Below, piece after piece: positions 24,780-32,710 of a stretch of DNA of 40,209 nt. The translations under genes and the position numbers were made by a program. Every line of letters starts with the position of its first letter. Position 1 is the first letter of the stretch. Origin of the DNA: Lentisphaerota bacterium (GTDB lineage Bacteria > Verrucomicrobiota > Kiritimatiellia > JAAZAB01); the NCBI GenBank assembly GCA_016188985.1, contig JACPGM010000047.1, positions 1 through 40,209 on the forward strand. The letters are read 5' to 3'. Under the pieces are notes generated by a model. It did no database searches. It saw only the letters and a program-made list of their open reading frames with translations, and had not been told where the DNA came from.

Positions 24780-25146
24780 TTTTTAGATCAAGGCGGCTTA
24801 TCCAGCGGCGCACCACAGGCTAAAGCCAGAGAACAGTCCCGCGAGTCTGCCTGAGCGCCCGCAATGCTTCCCGATGCGCTGAACGCGATCGGAATGCAGG
24901 CGTCTCGTCTACCGGCCAGTTTGGAACAGGCAGATCGGTGTAGCGGCCGTTTCCACCACAGGCGGACAAGCGTGAGAACGGTGCCTTGGCGGTTCTAACG
25001 AACCGCACCTACACTCCTGATCGGCGCTCTCTGGCCGACGCTCGGGCAGGCGGGCAGACAGGCAGGCCGCCCAACAACTCACCAATGTCTGCCCGGGCAC
25101 GGCCGGGAAATCGCTTAACTCAGCTTGGCACATGAAAGGACAGCTT
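24780..25146. other. Gap between precursor peptide and PqqD-like gene, filled by repeats
   Basis: No gene or second precursor copy is visible in this 367-base gap. It holds a CGCCCGCAATGCTTCCCGAT hairpin repeat (about 24850-24902), the GGTGTAG element at 24938-25014, and GGCAGGCGGGCAGACAGGCAGG-like direct repeats near 25048-25070. A weak AAGGA at 25137 serves the next gene. Confidence 0.5.
24938..25014. repeat. GGTGTAG...CTACAC mobile repeat, copy 1
   Basis: The ends GGTGTAGCGGCCG (24938-24950) and CGAACCGCACCTACAC (24999-25014) both recur, in the opposite orientation, at 35903-35996, with 12 of 13 and 15 of 16 bases matching. The element is 77 bp here and non-coding. Confidence 0.6.
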
Positions 25147-25416
25147 ATGCAATTTGCCCCGCATGTAAAATGGCGCCGCGAAAAATTCGGCGCTGTGGTT
25201 TTCGACACGCTTAGCGAAAAAATTTACGTAACCAATGCCATCGGCGGCGCCGTCCTCTCCCTCATGGCGCAGGGTCTGGATGCCGCGGCCCTCATCGCGC
25301 GGTTGCAGCAGGATTTCGACGGCGACCCCGCCCAAATCGAAACGGAAGCGGCCGCCTTTCTCCAGGCGCTGCAATCGGCCGGGTTCCTGGCAAAACCGGG
25401 CGGGGGGGCGTCATGA
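25147..25416 (+). CDS. PqqD-family peptide recognition protein (RRE)
   Basis: The ATG at 25147 follows AAGGA; the product is 89 residues. VKWRREKFGAVVFDTLSEKIYVTNAIGGAVLSLM shortened to its features shows two edge strands followed by a helix, and then a second and third helix rich in leucine (ALIARLQQDF, AAAFLQALQSAGFL), the winged-helix pattern of PqqD and related RiPP recognition elements. Such proteins bind the leader of a precursor through its edge strand and bring it to a radical SAM enzyme. Its stop overlaps the radical SAM start in ATGA, so the two are made together. The W-x-K-P motif of the 48-residue peptide is the likely ligand. Confidence 0.88.
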   Translation: MQFAPHVKWRREKFGAVVFDTLSEKIYVTNAIGGAVLSLMAQGLDAAALIARLQQDFDGDPAQIETEAAAFLQALQSAGFLAKPGGGAS

Positions 25417-26375
25417 CACAAGCGCTCGCGACCATTCCCGGAGCATCGGTTGAGCAGTATGAGGCTCCGCTCTTCATCGCCTGGCAGATTAACGCCGAGT
25501 GCAATCTGAACTGCTTCCACTGCTGCGAAGAAGCCGGAATGGCCTTTCCCGATCAGATGAGCAAGGCGCAGATGCTCGATCTGTGCGCGCAGATCGTCAA
25601 GGCCCAGATCCCCTACGTCGCGCTCTCCGGCGGCGAGCCGCTCATCTGCCCGCATTTCTGGGACGTGCTGGAATACCTGCGCAAAAACAATGTCAGCGTC
25701 AAAATCGAAACCAACGGCGAATTTATTGACGAGAAGGTGGCGCGACGCCTGGGCGCCCTCACTCTGCGCTCCGTTCAGATCAGCATGGACGGCGCCACGG
25801 CCAAGAGCCATGAGGCTTTGCGCGAACGCGGCAACTGGCAGAAGGTGATCCGGGCCTGCAAGCTGCTGCGTGACACAAGCGCTAATATCGAGATCGTCTT
25901 CGTGCCCACCCGCTTCAACATCCACGAGGTCGGCGAGGCCGTGGACCTGGCGGCCTCGCTGCAGGCGCATGGCTTTTACACCGGCAAACTCATGCGCATC
26001 GGCCGCGCCGCCCAAAACTGGCAGAAACTATGTCCCTCCGACGACCAATACCGCGAATTCTTTGCCGTGCTGGAGCAGAAAAAGGCGCTCTATTTGGGGC
26101 GCATGAAGGTGTTTAATTATCCCTATGACGTGATTGAAGAATTGCGCTACCGGTTGGAAGCGCCCGCGGCCAGCCTGCTCGTGCTGCCTAACGGCAAGGT
26201 GAAGCTGATCGGACCCCTGCCCTTCATTTGCGGCGACGTGACCGTCATGCCGCTCACCCAGGTCTGGCGCAACTACAAGAAAGCCTGGAAGGATAAGCGC
26301 GTCACCGAGTTTGCCAGCCGCGTCCTCAAGAATCCCGCGCTGGTCGCCGAAGCCAACCGCTGGAGAGAATTGTGA
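25413..26375 (+). CDS. Radical SAM peptide-modifying enzyme (PqqE-like, no clear SPASM clusters)
   Basis: The 320-residue protein has the motif CNLNCFHC (C30, C34, C37) after IAWQINAE, SGGEPLICP for SAM binding, KIETNGE, and VQISMDGATAKSHEALRERGNW, all standard for the PqqE/AlbA/mycofactocin group. The C-terminal region ends FICGDVTVMPLTQVWRNYKKAW and is laid out like a SPASM domain, but has only one cysteine there. Auxiliary clusters are therefore probably lost, unlike PqqE. It should act on the precursor peptide at 24633, delivered by the PqqD-like protein. Possible reactions include a C-C bond, oxidation or decarboxylation at the conserved tyrosine. It overlaps the prenyltransferase gene by GTGA. 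Confidence 0.88.
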   Translation: MTQALATIPGASVEQYEAPLFIAWQINAECNLNCFHCCEEAGMAFPDQMSKAQMLDLCAQIVKAQIPYVALSGGEPLICPHFWDVLEYLRKNNVSVKIETNGEFIDEKVARRLGALTLRSVQISMDGATAKSHEALRERGNWQKVIRACKLLRDTSANIEIVFVPTRFNIHEVGEAVDLAASLQAHGFYTGKLMRIGRAAQNWQKLCPSDDQYREFFAVLEQKKALYLGRMKVFNYPYDVIEELRYRLEAPAASLLVLPNGKVKLIGPLPFICGDVTVMPLTQVWRNYKKAWKDKRVTEFASRVLKNPALVAEANRWREL

Positions 26376-27253
26376 GCGTTGGACTAAGCCTGGCCACCGT
26401 GGCCGGCGCATTGCGCTACCGCTTCTTCCTGGTGGCCGGCATATTTCCTTATCTCCTGGGAGCGGCCGTTGCCGGCCGGGACGGCGCAACCGCGGATTGG
26501 TGGCTGCTGTTTGTGGGATTGGCCGGTGTTCTCGCCGTCAGCGCGGGCATTGAAGGGCTAAACGAATACTTCGACACGCTAATCGGCACCGATCGAGTTT
26601 TTGAATTAGGCCAGCGCCCTAAGGCCCACTGGCCTTTGCCGGTAGGGATCTCAGGTTTTGGCGTTGCCTTCCTGATCGGGATATATCTGACCTGCCTGCG
26701 CGGCTGGCCGATTCTGGCGTTGATGCTCTTTGGCGGGGCGGCGGCCCTCTCGTATCTTTGCCCAGGCGTCCATTTGTCCTACCGCGGCCTGGGCGAAACC
26801 GTAATTACCATCAGCTACGGGTGCGGCTTGACCCTGGGCGGCTACTATCTGCAGGCCGGAGGCTTGAGCTGGAGCTGCGTGTGGGCATCGCTGCTGCCCG
26901 CGTTGCTGATCCTGGCCATGACGCTGGCTAACGAGGTCCCCGATTATCATGGCAGCCAGTTGGTCGGCAAGCGCAATATCGTCGTCCGCCTTGGCCGCCT
27001 GGGCGCGGCATGGGCGTATTGTCTCGTCACGGCCTCAGCCTTTCTCCTGTTGTTAGCCGGACTGCTCAGCGGCATTTATCCCGCGTTGCTGGGCTGGGCT
27101 TTTCTGCTGGCGCCTTTTGCGCTGGTTAACAGCCGAGCGGCCCTGCGCCTTTACGAGGCGCCGGTAAGTTTCTGCCGGGTTATTCGCGGCGCCATGCTCC
27201 AGTATGTTTTAATTACCCTCCTTGCCGCCGTGAGCTACGCCTGGGGCGGCTGA
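26372..27253 (+). CDS. UbiA-superfamily prenyltransferase (MenA-like)
   Basis: A GTG at 26372 overlaps the stop of the radical SAM gene. The 293-residue protein is highly hydrophobic with eight or nine predicted helices. The first prenyl-diphosphate motif is NEYFDTLIGTD (N64, D68, D74), the MenA spacing with Glu in place of the second residue. The second is NEVPDYHGSQLVGKRNIVVRLG abbreviated to N187, D191, K200 and R201, also like MenA. MenA attaches a polyprenyl tail to 1,4-dihydroxy-2-naphthoate. Here no other menaquinone gene is present, and the gene is translationally coupled to peptide-modifying enzymes, so the acceptor may be an aromatic compound derived from the peptide. The polyprenyl donor would be made by the synthase at 22036. 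Confidence 0.88.
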   Translation: MSVGLSLATVAGALRYRFFLVAGIFPYLLGAAVAGRDGATADWWLLFVGLAGVLAVSAGIEGLNEYFDTLIGTDRVFELGQRPKAHWPLPVGISGFGVAFLIGIYLTCLRGWPILALMLFGGAAALSYLCPGVHLSYRGLGETVITISYGCGLTLGGYYLQAGGLSWSCVWASLLPALLILAMTLANEVPDYHGSQLVGKRNIVVRLGRLGAAWAYCLVTASAFLLLLAGLLSGIYPALLGWAFLLAPFALVNSRAALRLYEAPVSFCRVIRGAMLQYVLITLLAAVSYAWGG

Positions 27254-27966
27254 ACCTGTGGTGAGCGTGGCCGAACCAAGGCGGCGCTGCTGCCAAGCGC
27301 AACTAGTGCTCAGATTCATCAAGTAGCCCTTCCCGGTTAGCGGTCGGATGTAATCGGTCAGTTTCGAGGTGGTCGCGTGAAGGTTCCGCCGGCAGGCGGA
27401 TCCGCCAGGGTGGAAGGGACGGCTCGCCTGTCTGCGTGCGTACCCGCACAGGCAGGCCGAGCCGTCCGCGGCGCGTTCGGGCCTACTCCGCCGTAGTAAG
27501 CCTACTGGCTACGAAGGCTGGACGAACGCGCCCTACCCGTTGCCACCACAAGACTGACGGATTACGGTTAGATCCACTGAGCACTGAGCACCTTCATGTT
27601 TGCATTGTTCAGACTACTTCGATATAGTAGCGCGGCATGGGGCAAGCCCACTCGGCGGAAAGACTCTTACGGCTCTCATCGAAGGCGTCTGGCGTGCCGA
27701 TCGCATAAATCAGATCTCGGGCGAGCGTTGCGCGCGCCCGATGTAACCGTGGGGCGAATTCGGTTTCCGCCGAAGGCGGATTCGGAAAAACAAGGCAAGT
27801 TTGGCGCAGATGCGCCGGCGGAGCGTGAAGCGCAATACTTGTGTATGCGCGAAAGCGCCAACGGCGCAGATGGGCTAAAATCGCCGTAGTATTTTCCGAA
27901 CCGAATTCGAACCACTTGGAACGGAAATAAGACAATGGAAGCAGACAATCATCATAGGAGCAACTC
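27254..27966. other. 713-base gap with an array of hairpin repeats
   Basis: I find no gene. The left part carries three adjacent palindromes: the GGCGGATCC family (27384-27415), a 24-bp-arm hairpin GGACGGCTCG...CGAGCCGTCC (27417-27467) and GCGCGTTCG...CGAACGCGC (27471-27531). The right part holds a 155-bp element with inverted ends (27755-27909). Frames in this area translate to repeat-derived peptides only. A ribosome-binding site AGGAG at 27956 belongs to tpx. Confidence 0.6.
27755..27909. repeat. 155-bp MITE-like element with 11-bp inverted ends
   Basis: CGAATTCGGTT at 27755-27765 and AACCGAATTCG at 27899-27909 are perfect inverted copies. Inside are further short inverted pairs (TTCCGCCGAAGGCGGA; GGCGCAGATGCGCC-type). 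No transposase is encoded, so it would be moved in trans. Confidence 0.55.
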
Positions 27967-28476
27967 ATGGCCAAAATCACATTAAAAGGACAAGTAATTC
28001 ATACGTCGGGGAAACTGCCGGCGCGGGGAACGATCGCGCCCGCCTTCAAACTGACCGGCGCGAACCTTGAGGATGTAACCCTGGCCAAGTTCGGTCAGAA
28101 GAAAAAGATCATCAATATTGTGCCCAGCTTGGACACGCCCGTTTGCGCCGCCTCGGCGCGCAAGTTCAACGAGGCCATCCCGACAATTCGGGACACGGTG
28201 TTGATCAATATCTCGGCCGACCTGCCCTTCGCCCAGAGCCGGTTTTGCGAAAACCAGGGTTTAAAAAACATTGTCACGCTTTCCACGCTGCGTTCGCCGT
28301 CCTTCGGCAAGCACTACGGCGTCCAGATCAAGGACGGGCCCCTGGCCGGCCTGATGAGCCGCGCCGTGCTGGTATTGGACGGCAACAACCGCATCGTTTA
28401 TGCCCAGCAGGTGCCGGAAATCACCCAGGAGCCGGATTATGCCGCCGCCCTCTCCGCGGTGAAGGCGCTCGCGTAA
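27967..28476 (+). CDS. tpx: Thiol peroxidase (atypical 2-Cys peroxiredoxin)
   Basis: The 169-residue protein starts MAKITLKGQ after AGGAGC. It has the Tpx peroxidatic site SLDTPVCAASARKFN (Cys about 60) and the resolving cysteine in SRFCENQGLKN (about 94), followed by SPSFGKHYGV and SRAVLVLDG. It reduces H2O2 and lipid hydroperoxides in the cytoplasm using thioredoxin. It may simply be an oxygen-defence gene of an anaerobe; the long repeat-rich gap before it argues against strict co-transcription with the prenyltransferase. Confidence 0.95.
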   Translation: MAKITLKGQVIHTSGKLPARGTIAPAFKLTGANLEDVTLAKFGQKKKIINIVPSLDTPVCAASARKFNEAIPTIRDTVLINISADLPFAQSRFCENQGLKNIVTLSTLRSPSFGKHYGVQIKDGPLAGLMSRAVLVLDGNNRIVYAQQVPEITQEPDYAAALSAVKALA

Positions 28477-28521
28477 GTAAAAAAGGTAACTGTTCAGGTA
28501 ACATATCCGAATACATTTTGA

Positions 28522-28602
28522 CCACGGATATCACTGATTACACTGATACTGACCGTCGCCGGTCGCCCGTCAACGGCCCGACCGTATCCGTGTAATCCGT
28601 GG
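28522..28602. repeat. Inverted repeat CCACGGAT...ATCCGTGG between tpx and ispF
   Basis: CCACGGATATCACTGATTAC (from 28522) faces GTATCCGTGTAATCCGTGG (28584-28602), forming a long imperfect hairpin. It may stop or stabilise the tpx transcript, but there is no T-run. It looks like another mobile palindrome. Confidence 0.5.
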
Positions 28603-28618
28603 CAAATAATCACTCATC

Positions 28619-29248
28619 ATGATTAAGACCGGCATCGGCTTTGATATTCACCCTTTGGTCAAGGGCCGGCGCCTGATCCTGGGCGGCGTGCACATCAAGC
28701 ATCCTTTTGGTTTGGCCGGGCATTCCGATGCCGATGCGCTCTGCCACGCTCTGGCCGACGCCCTGTTGGGCGCCATCGCCGATGGCGATATTGGAGAGCA
28801 TTTCCCGGACACCAACCCGCGCTGGAAAAACTCGTCCAGCCTCGATTTGCTTAAGCGCGTACGCGCGCGATTGAAAGCGGCCCAGGCGCGGGCGCTGCAC
28901 GTGGATGCAATTCTAATGGCCGAGGCGCCCAAAATAGCGCCCTACCGGCAGGCCATGCGCCGGCGCTTAGCCCGCGCGCTGGCACTGCCCTTGGCGGGTG
29001 TTTCGATCAAGGCTACCACCATGGAAGGTTTAGGCGCCTTGGGCCGCGGCGAAGGCATCGCCGCCCTGGCCATAGCCACCGTGGAAGTAGCAAAACGGAC
29101 GACAGACGTCAGACGACGGACGACGGAGCAGAAAAGCAAACATCCAACGCCCAACATCGAACGCCCAACGTCGAATGGAAAAGGGCGGATGACAGACGCC
29201 AGACGACGGACGACAGGAAATGGGAAGAAGCAGAAGATAATTCGATGA
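28619..29248 (+). CDS. ispF: 2-C-methyl-D-erythritol 2,4-cyclodiphosphate synthase with repeat-derived tail
   Basis: Residues 1 to about 158 are an ordinary IspF: GIGFDIHPLVKGR with the zinc ligands Asp and His, LAGHSDADALCHALADALLGA, GDIGEHFPDT, and IKATTMEGLGALGRGEGIAA. The enzyme makes the cyclic diphosphate in the MEP route to IPP and DMAPP, and works as a trimer. A normal family member stops here. This one continues for about 50 hydrophilic residues (RRTTDVRRRTTEQ type) encoded by CGACGGACGAC-rich repetitive DNA that also fills the following gap. The original stop was probably lost when the repeat arrived. The tail is likely disordered. Confidence 0.95.
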   Translation: MIKTGIGFDIHPLVKGRRLILGGVHIKHPFGLAGHSDADALCHALADALLGAIADGDIGEHFPDTNPRWKNSSSLDLLKRVRARLKAAQARALHVDAILMAEAPKIAPYRQAMRRRLARALALPLAGVSIKATTMEGLGALGRGEGIAALAIATVEVAKRTTDVRRRTTEQKSKHPTPNIERPTSNGKGRMTDARRRTTGNGKKQKIIR

Positions 29249-29364
29249 TTGGTTGATTCGTAAGACCAGGAACCGAATCCACGACAGACGACGAACGGAA
29301 GACCGATGACCGACTGAAGAACCGAGAGCCAGGAACCAAGACCGCATTTCCCAACGCATTCCTC

Positions 29365-30813
29365 ATGGCTTTATCTATTTACAACACCCTGACCCGGCGA
29401 TTGGAAGAATTTGCGCCGATCCAGGCTCCCCAAGTCGGGCTTTATACCTGCGGGCCGACGGTCTACGACTTTGCCCATATCGGCAATTTCCGCGCCTACA
29501 TCTTCGAGGACCTGTTGCGGCGCACCTTGCGCTTGCAGGGTTTCCGGGTCACGCAGGTCATGAACCTGACCGACGTGGACGACAAGACCATCCGCGGTTC
29601 CCAGGCCGCCGGAGTGCAGCTTGATGATTTCACGCGTCAATACAAGGAAGCTTTTTTTGAGGACTTGCGCACCCTGGCGATTGAGCCGGCCGAGCATTAT
29701 CCCGCCGCCACCGCCCACATTGCCGAAATGATCGCTTTGATCGCGAAGCTGCTTGCGAAAGGCTATGCTTATCACTCCGAGGATGGCTCCATCTATTTCA
29801 GTATTGCCAAGTTCAAGCCTTACGGACAATTGGCGCATCTGGATCGGGACGGCTTGCGGAGCGGCGCGCGCATCGCCCAGGATGAATACCAGAAGGAAAA
29901 CGCCTCCGACTTTGCCCTGTGGAAAGCCTGGCAAGCGGCGGATGGCGCTACCGCCTGGGAATCGCCTTGGGGCCGCGGCCGGCCCGGCTGGCACATCGAA
30001 TGCTCGGCCATGAGCATGAAATATCTGGGCAAAAGCTTTGAGCTGCATACCGGCGGCGTGGACAATATCTTTCCGCATCACGAGAATGAAATTGCCCAGA
30101 GCGAGGCTGCCACCGGCAAGCCCTTCGTCAAATACTGGCTGCACTGCGCTCACTTGGTCGTGGATGGGCGCAAAATGGCCAAATCGGCCGGCAACTTTTT
30201 CACTCTGCGCGACTTGCTCCAGCGCGGCTATACCGGCCGCGAAATCCGCTACGCGCTGCTCAGCGTTCATTACCGCCAAGTGCTTAATTTCACCTTTGAA
30301 GCCCTTGCGGCCGCCCGCGGAGCGCTAAAGCGCCTGGACGAGTTCGCCGAAAAAATGCAAAACCAAAGCCCACCGGCGGCCGCTGGCCGCGAATTCCAAC
30401 CGGTCAATGCTGAACTTCAATCGAAAATCGAAAATTGGGTTGCCGGCCATGTGGCCGCTTTCACCCGCGCATTGGAAGACGACCTCAACACTTCACTGGC
30501 GTTGGCCGCCTTGTTTGACCTCGTCTACGAAGGCAATAAGCGCCTGGCGGCCGGCGCTTTAACTCCGGCGCAAGCCCACCAGGCCCTGCAAGCCCTTGCC
30601 CAGATTGATCGCGTGCTGGATGTCCAACCCGGGATAACGCCACTTCCGCCGCAGACCATCATTGACCTGGCCCAAGCCCGCCTGGAAGCCCGCCGGCGCA
30701 AGGACTTTGCCGCGGCCGACCGTTTGCGCCGCCAGGTCGAGGCCCAAGGCTGGATTATTCAGGATACTGCTGAGGATTTCAAACTGAAGCGCTCAGGAGC
30801 AGCATCGTCGTAA
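29365..30813 (+). CDS. cysS: Cysteinyl-tRNA synthetase
   Basis: The 482-residue class I synthetase opens LYTCGPTVYDFAHIGNFRAY, with the HIGN form of the HIGH motif and the first zinc cysteine. It continues NLTDVDDKTI, GRPGWHIECSAM with further zinc ligands, GGVDNIFPHHENE, and GRKMAKSAGNF, the KMAKS form of KMSKS. Length and order are normal. The C-terminus holds the tRNA-binding helical part. No Shine-Dalgarno is visible before the ATG. The stop codon is immediately followed by TAATGGGTCAGT-type repeat sequence. Confidence 0.97.
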   Translation: MALSIYNTLTRRLEEFAPIQAPQVGLYTCGPTVYDFAHIGNFRAYIFEDLLRRTLRLQGFRVTQVMNLTDVDDKTIRGSQAAGVQLDDFTRQYKEAFFEDLRTLAIEPAEHYPAATAHIAEMIALIAKLLAKGYAYHSEDGSIYFSIAKFKPYGQLAHLDRDGLRSGARIAQDEYQKENASDFALWKAWQAADGATAWESPWGRGRPGWHIECSAMSMKYLGKSFELHTGGVDNIFPHHENEIAQSEAATGKPFVKYWLHCAHLVVDGRKMAKSAGNFFTLRDLLQRGYTGREIRYALLSVHYRQVLNFTFEALAAARGALKRLDEFAEKMQNQSPPAAAGREFQPVNAELQSKIENWVAGHVAAFTRALEDDLNTSLALAALFDLVYEGNKRLAAGALTPAQAHQALQALAQIDRVLDVQPGITPLPPQTIIDLAQARLEARRRKDFAAADRLRRQVEAQGWIIQDTAEDFKLKRSGAASS

Positions 30814-30840
30814 TGGGTCAGTTATTTTTTTGGGGGGCTT

Positions 30841-30894
30841 CCTGCCAGCTTGCCTGCCTGCCAAAGCCGCTTCGGCGCAGGCAGGTCCGGCAGG
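30841..30894. repeat. GCAGGCAGG-rich hairpin between cysS and tmk
   Basis: CCTGCCAGCTTGCCTGCC (from 30841) is mirrored by GGCAGGTCCGGCAGG (ending 30894) around a CCGCTTCGG loop. It forms a strong stem-loop and could act as a terminator-like or repeat element. No T-run follows. Confidence 0.5.
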
Positions 30895-30990
30895 TGCCAC
30901 AAATTTGTGCGCCCAGTGACGCAAGGTCACGGGGACGCGATAAGCCACCCCCAGATGGCTAAGGAGTTACGCATCGTCAGAAAGGTATGG

Positions 30991-31638
30991 ATGAAACCAC
31001 GCGGCAAGTTTATTACGCTGGAAGGACCGGAAGGCAGCGGCAAGTCAACCCATGCCCGATTGCTGGCGGCACGACTGCGTTCCGCGGGTCAGGCGGTTGC
31101 CGTTACCCGTGAGCCGGGCGGCACGCCCCTGGGCGAAAAGCTACGGCGCCTGCTGCAACACGACTCGGCCAGCGAGGGTATGTCCGCCGAAACCGAGACC
31201 TTACTCTTCATGGCCAGCCGGGCCGAGCTGGTGCGCCAGGTTATCGCGCCTGCCTTGGCCCGAGGCGCCTGGGTAGTATGCGATCGTTTTGCCGATTCCA
31301 CCACCGCTTACCAGGGCTATGGCCGCGGCATCAACATCAAAACAATTCTAACCCTGAACAGCCTGGCCACCGGCTCTTTGACGCCGGATCTTACGATTCT
31401 ACTGGACCTGACCGTCAAAGCCGGGTTTGCGCGCCTGCACCGGCGCAACCAGCGCGTCCGCGCGCAAAAGGACCGGCTTGAGCGCGAAGCCCTTGCCTTT
31501 CATGAACGCGTCCGCGCCGGTTATCGGAAGCTCGCCCGGCGCTGGCCGCAGAGGATCAAAGTAATTAATGCCGCTCGTCAAGTGGCAGCGGTCCAGGCCG
31601 ATATCTGGAGATTGACCCAGCATGTCCTGCGAGCCTGA
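30991..31638 (+). CDS. tmk: Thymidylate kinase
   Basis: The start at 30991 (MKPRGKFITLEG) follows AAAGG; an ATG 12 codons upstream is less well placed. The 215-residue protein has the P-loop GPEGSGKST, TREPGGTPLGEK, CDRFADSTTAYQGYGRG and LTILLDL. It phosphorylates dTMP to dTDP. Its end overlaps holB by 17 bases, a linkage (tmk-holB-PSP1) common in many bacteria. Confidence 0.96.
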   Translation: MKPRGKFITLEGPEGSGKSTHARLLAARLRSAGQAVAVTREPGGTPLGEKLRRLLQHDSASEGMSAETETLLFMASRAELVRQVIAPALARGAWVVCDRFADSTTAYQGYGRGINIKTILTLNSLATGSLTPDLTILLDLTVKAGFARLHRRNQRVRAQKDRLEREALAFHERVRAGYRKLARRWPQRIKVINAARQVAAVQADIWRLTQHVLRA

Positions 31639-32704
31639 AACTGGGCGAGTTTTGGCGTCGTTCCGGCTGGCCAAAGCCGAAGATCGCCTGGCGCATGCTT
31701 ATCTATTGGTGGGCGCGCCGCGCGGCGCGGCCGGAATGCTGGCCGAACGTATCGTAGCGCTGCTGTATTGCACCGCCGCTACTCAGCGTCCCTGCGGCCA
31801 GTGTGCCAAGTGCGCTCAGGCTGCGGCCCACACTTTGGCCGATGCCCTGTGGGTCGAGCCGCAAAAAAAGTCGCGCGGCATTCTGATCGAGCAGATTGCC
31901 GCCGTCCAGGAACACATCAACCTGACCGCCTTTGAGGGCGGCTGGAAAGCGGTGGTGCTGCTGTTTGCCGAGCGGTTAAACCGTGAAGCGGCCAACCATT
32001 TTTTAAAAACGCTCGAGGAACCGCCGGCCAAGTGCCTGTTTCTGCTGCTCAGCGACCAGCCGGCGGCGCTGCCGCCAACGGTGCGTTCGCGCTGCCAGCG
32101 CGTAGTGCTTCCCGCGGAAGAGCGCTTTGCCGGAAGCGAACTGCGCGCGGCGGTCATTGCGGCCATGACCGCGATCGAGGGTCGCACCGTCATTGCCGCC
32201 CTGGCGCGCGCGCGCCAGGTGCTGGCGGTGCTGAAGCAGGTGCGGGACGCAATTGAAGCAAAGGTGGATCAGGAACAATCCCATACCAAGGGCCAAGACG
32301 AACCGGAAGCAAGCGAAGAGATTTACGCGGCCCGGCTTGAAGGCCTTTACAAGGAGGCGGTCGCTCAACTGTTTTACTGGCTCTTACTGTGGCAACGCGA
32401 CGTGCTGCGCCAGGTCGTCGGCGCGGGCGCGGCAGCGGCCGGGGCCTTTCCCGAACAAGCCGCGGCAATTAAGCAGCAGGCGGCCACCTTGACTTACTCA
32501 GCCGCATTGGCTAACGTCTACACGATTGAAGACATGCGCTGGCAAGTCGAGCAACACTTAAGCGTGGCTACGGTGCTCGAGCGCGGTTTTATTCGCCTGA
32601 CGGCGGTAGTGCCGGAGGACCGACGACGGACCCCGCGAAACGTGGGGCAAGCGACAGATTTATCCCGCTTCGAGCGGGACGCCAGAGAGCCGAACACCGA
32701 ATAG
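31622..32704 (+). CDS. holB: DNA polymerase III delta-prime-like clamp-loader subunit
   Basis: The 360-residue AAA-type protein begins RLAHAYLLVGAPRGAAG, where the P-loop lysine is missing as usual for delta-prime. It has the zinc cysteines CGQCAKCAQAAAHTLAD, the sensor-like region VVLLFAERLNREAANHFLKTLEEPP, and TVRSRCQRVVL. It should load the sliding clamp with the other clamp-loader subunits. The last ~30 residues (RRRTPRNVGQATDLSRFERD type) come from short palindromes such as CCCGCGAAACGTGGGG, so the C-terminus appears extended by a repeat. Confidence 0.92.
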   Translation: MSCEPETGRVLASFRLAKAEDRLAHAYLLVGAPRGAAGMLAERIVALLYCTAATQRPCGQCAKCAQAAAHTLADALWVEPQKKSRGILIEQIAAVQEHINLTAFEGGWKAVVLLFAERLNREAANHFLKTLEEPPAKCLFLLLSDQPAALPPTVRSRCQRVVLPAEERFAGSELRAAVIAAMTAIEGRTVIAALARARQVLAVLKQVRDAIEAKVDQEQSHTKGQDEPEASEEIYAARLEGLYKEAVAQLFYWLLLWQRDVLRQVVGAGAAAAGAFPEQAAAIKQQAATLTYSAALANVYTIEDMRWQVEQHLSVATVLERGFIRLTAVVPEDRRRTPRNVGQATDLSRFERDAREPNTE

Positions 32705-32710
32705 TGATCC

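Noticed and set aside
26372-27253. Simple menA of menaquinone synthesis
   Set aside because: The motifs are MenA-like, but there is no other men or mqn gene and the gene is coupled to a PqqD-radical SAM pair. Kept as an open alternative, not as the call.
27254-27966. Possible CRISPR array or tRNA in the long gap
   Set aside because: The repeats are palindromes of different families without regular spacers, and no cloverleaf could be drawn.
27609-27980. 123-residue minus-strand frame in the gap before tpx
   Set aside because: It reads through repeat DNA (inverted ends at 27755 and 27909) and has no ribosome-binding site or family likeness.
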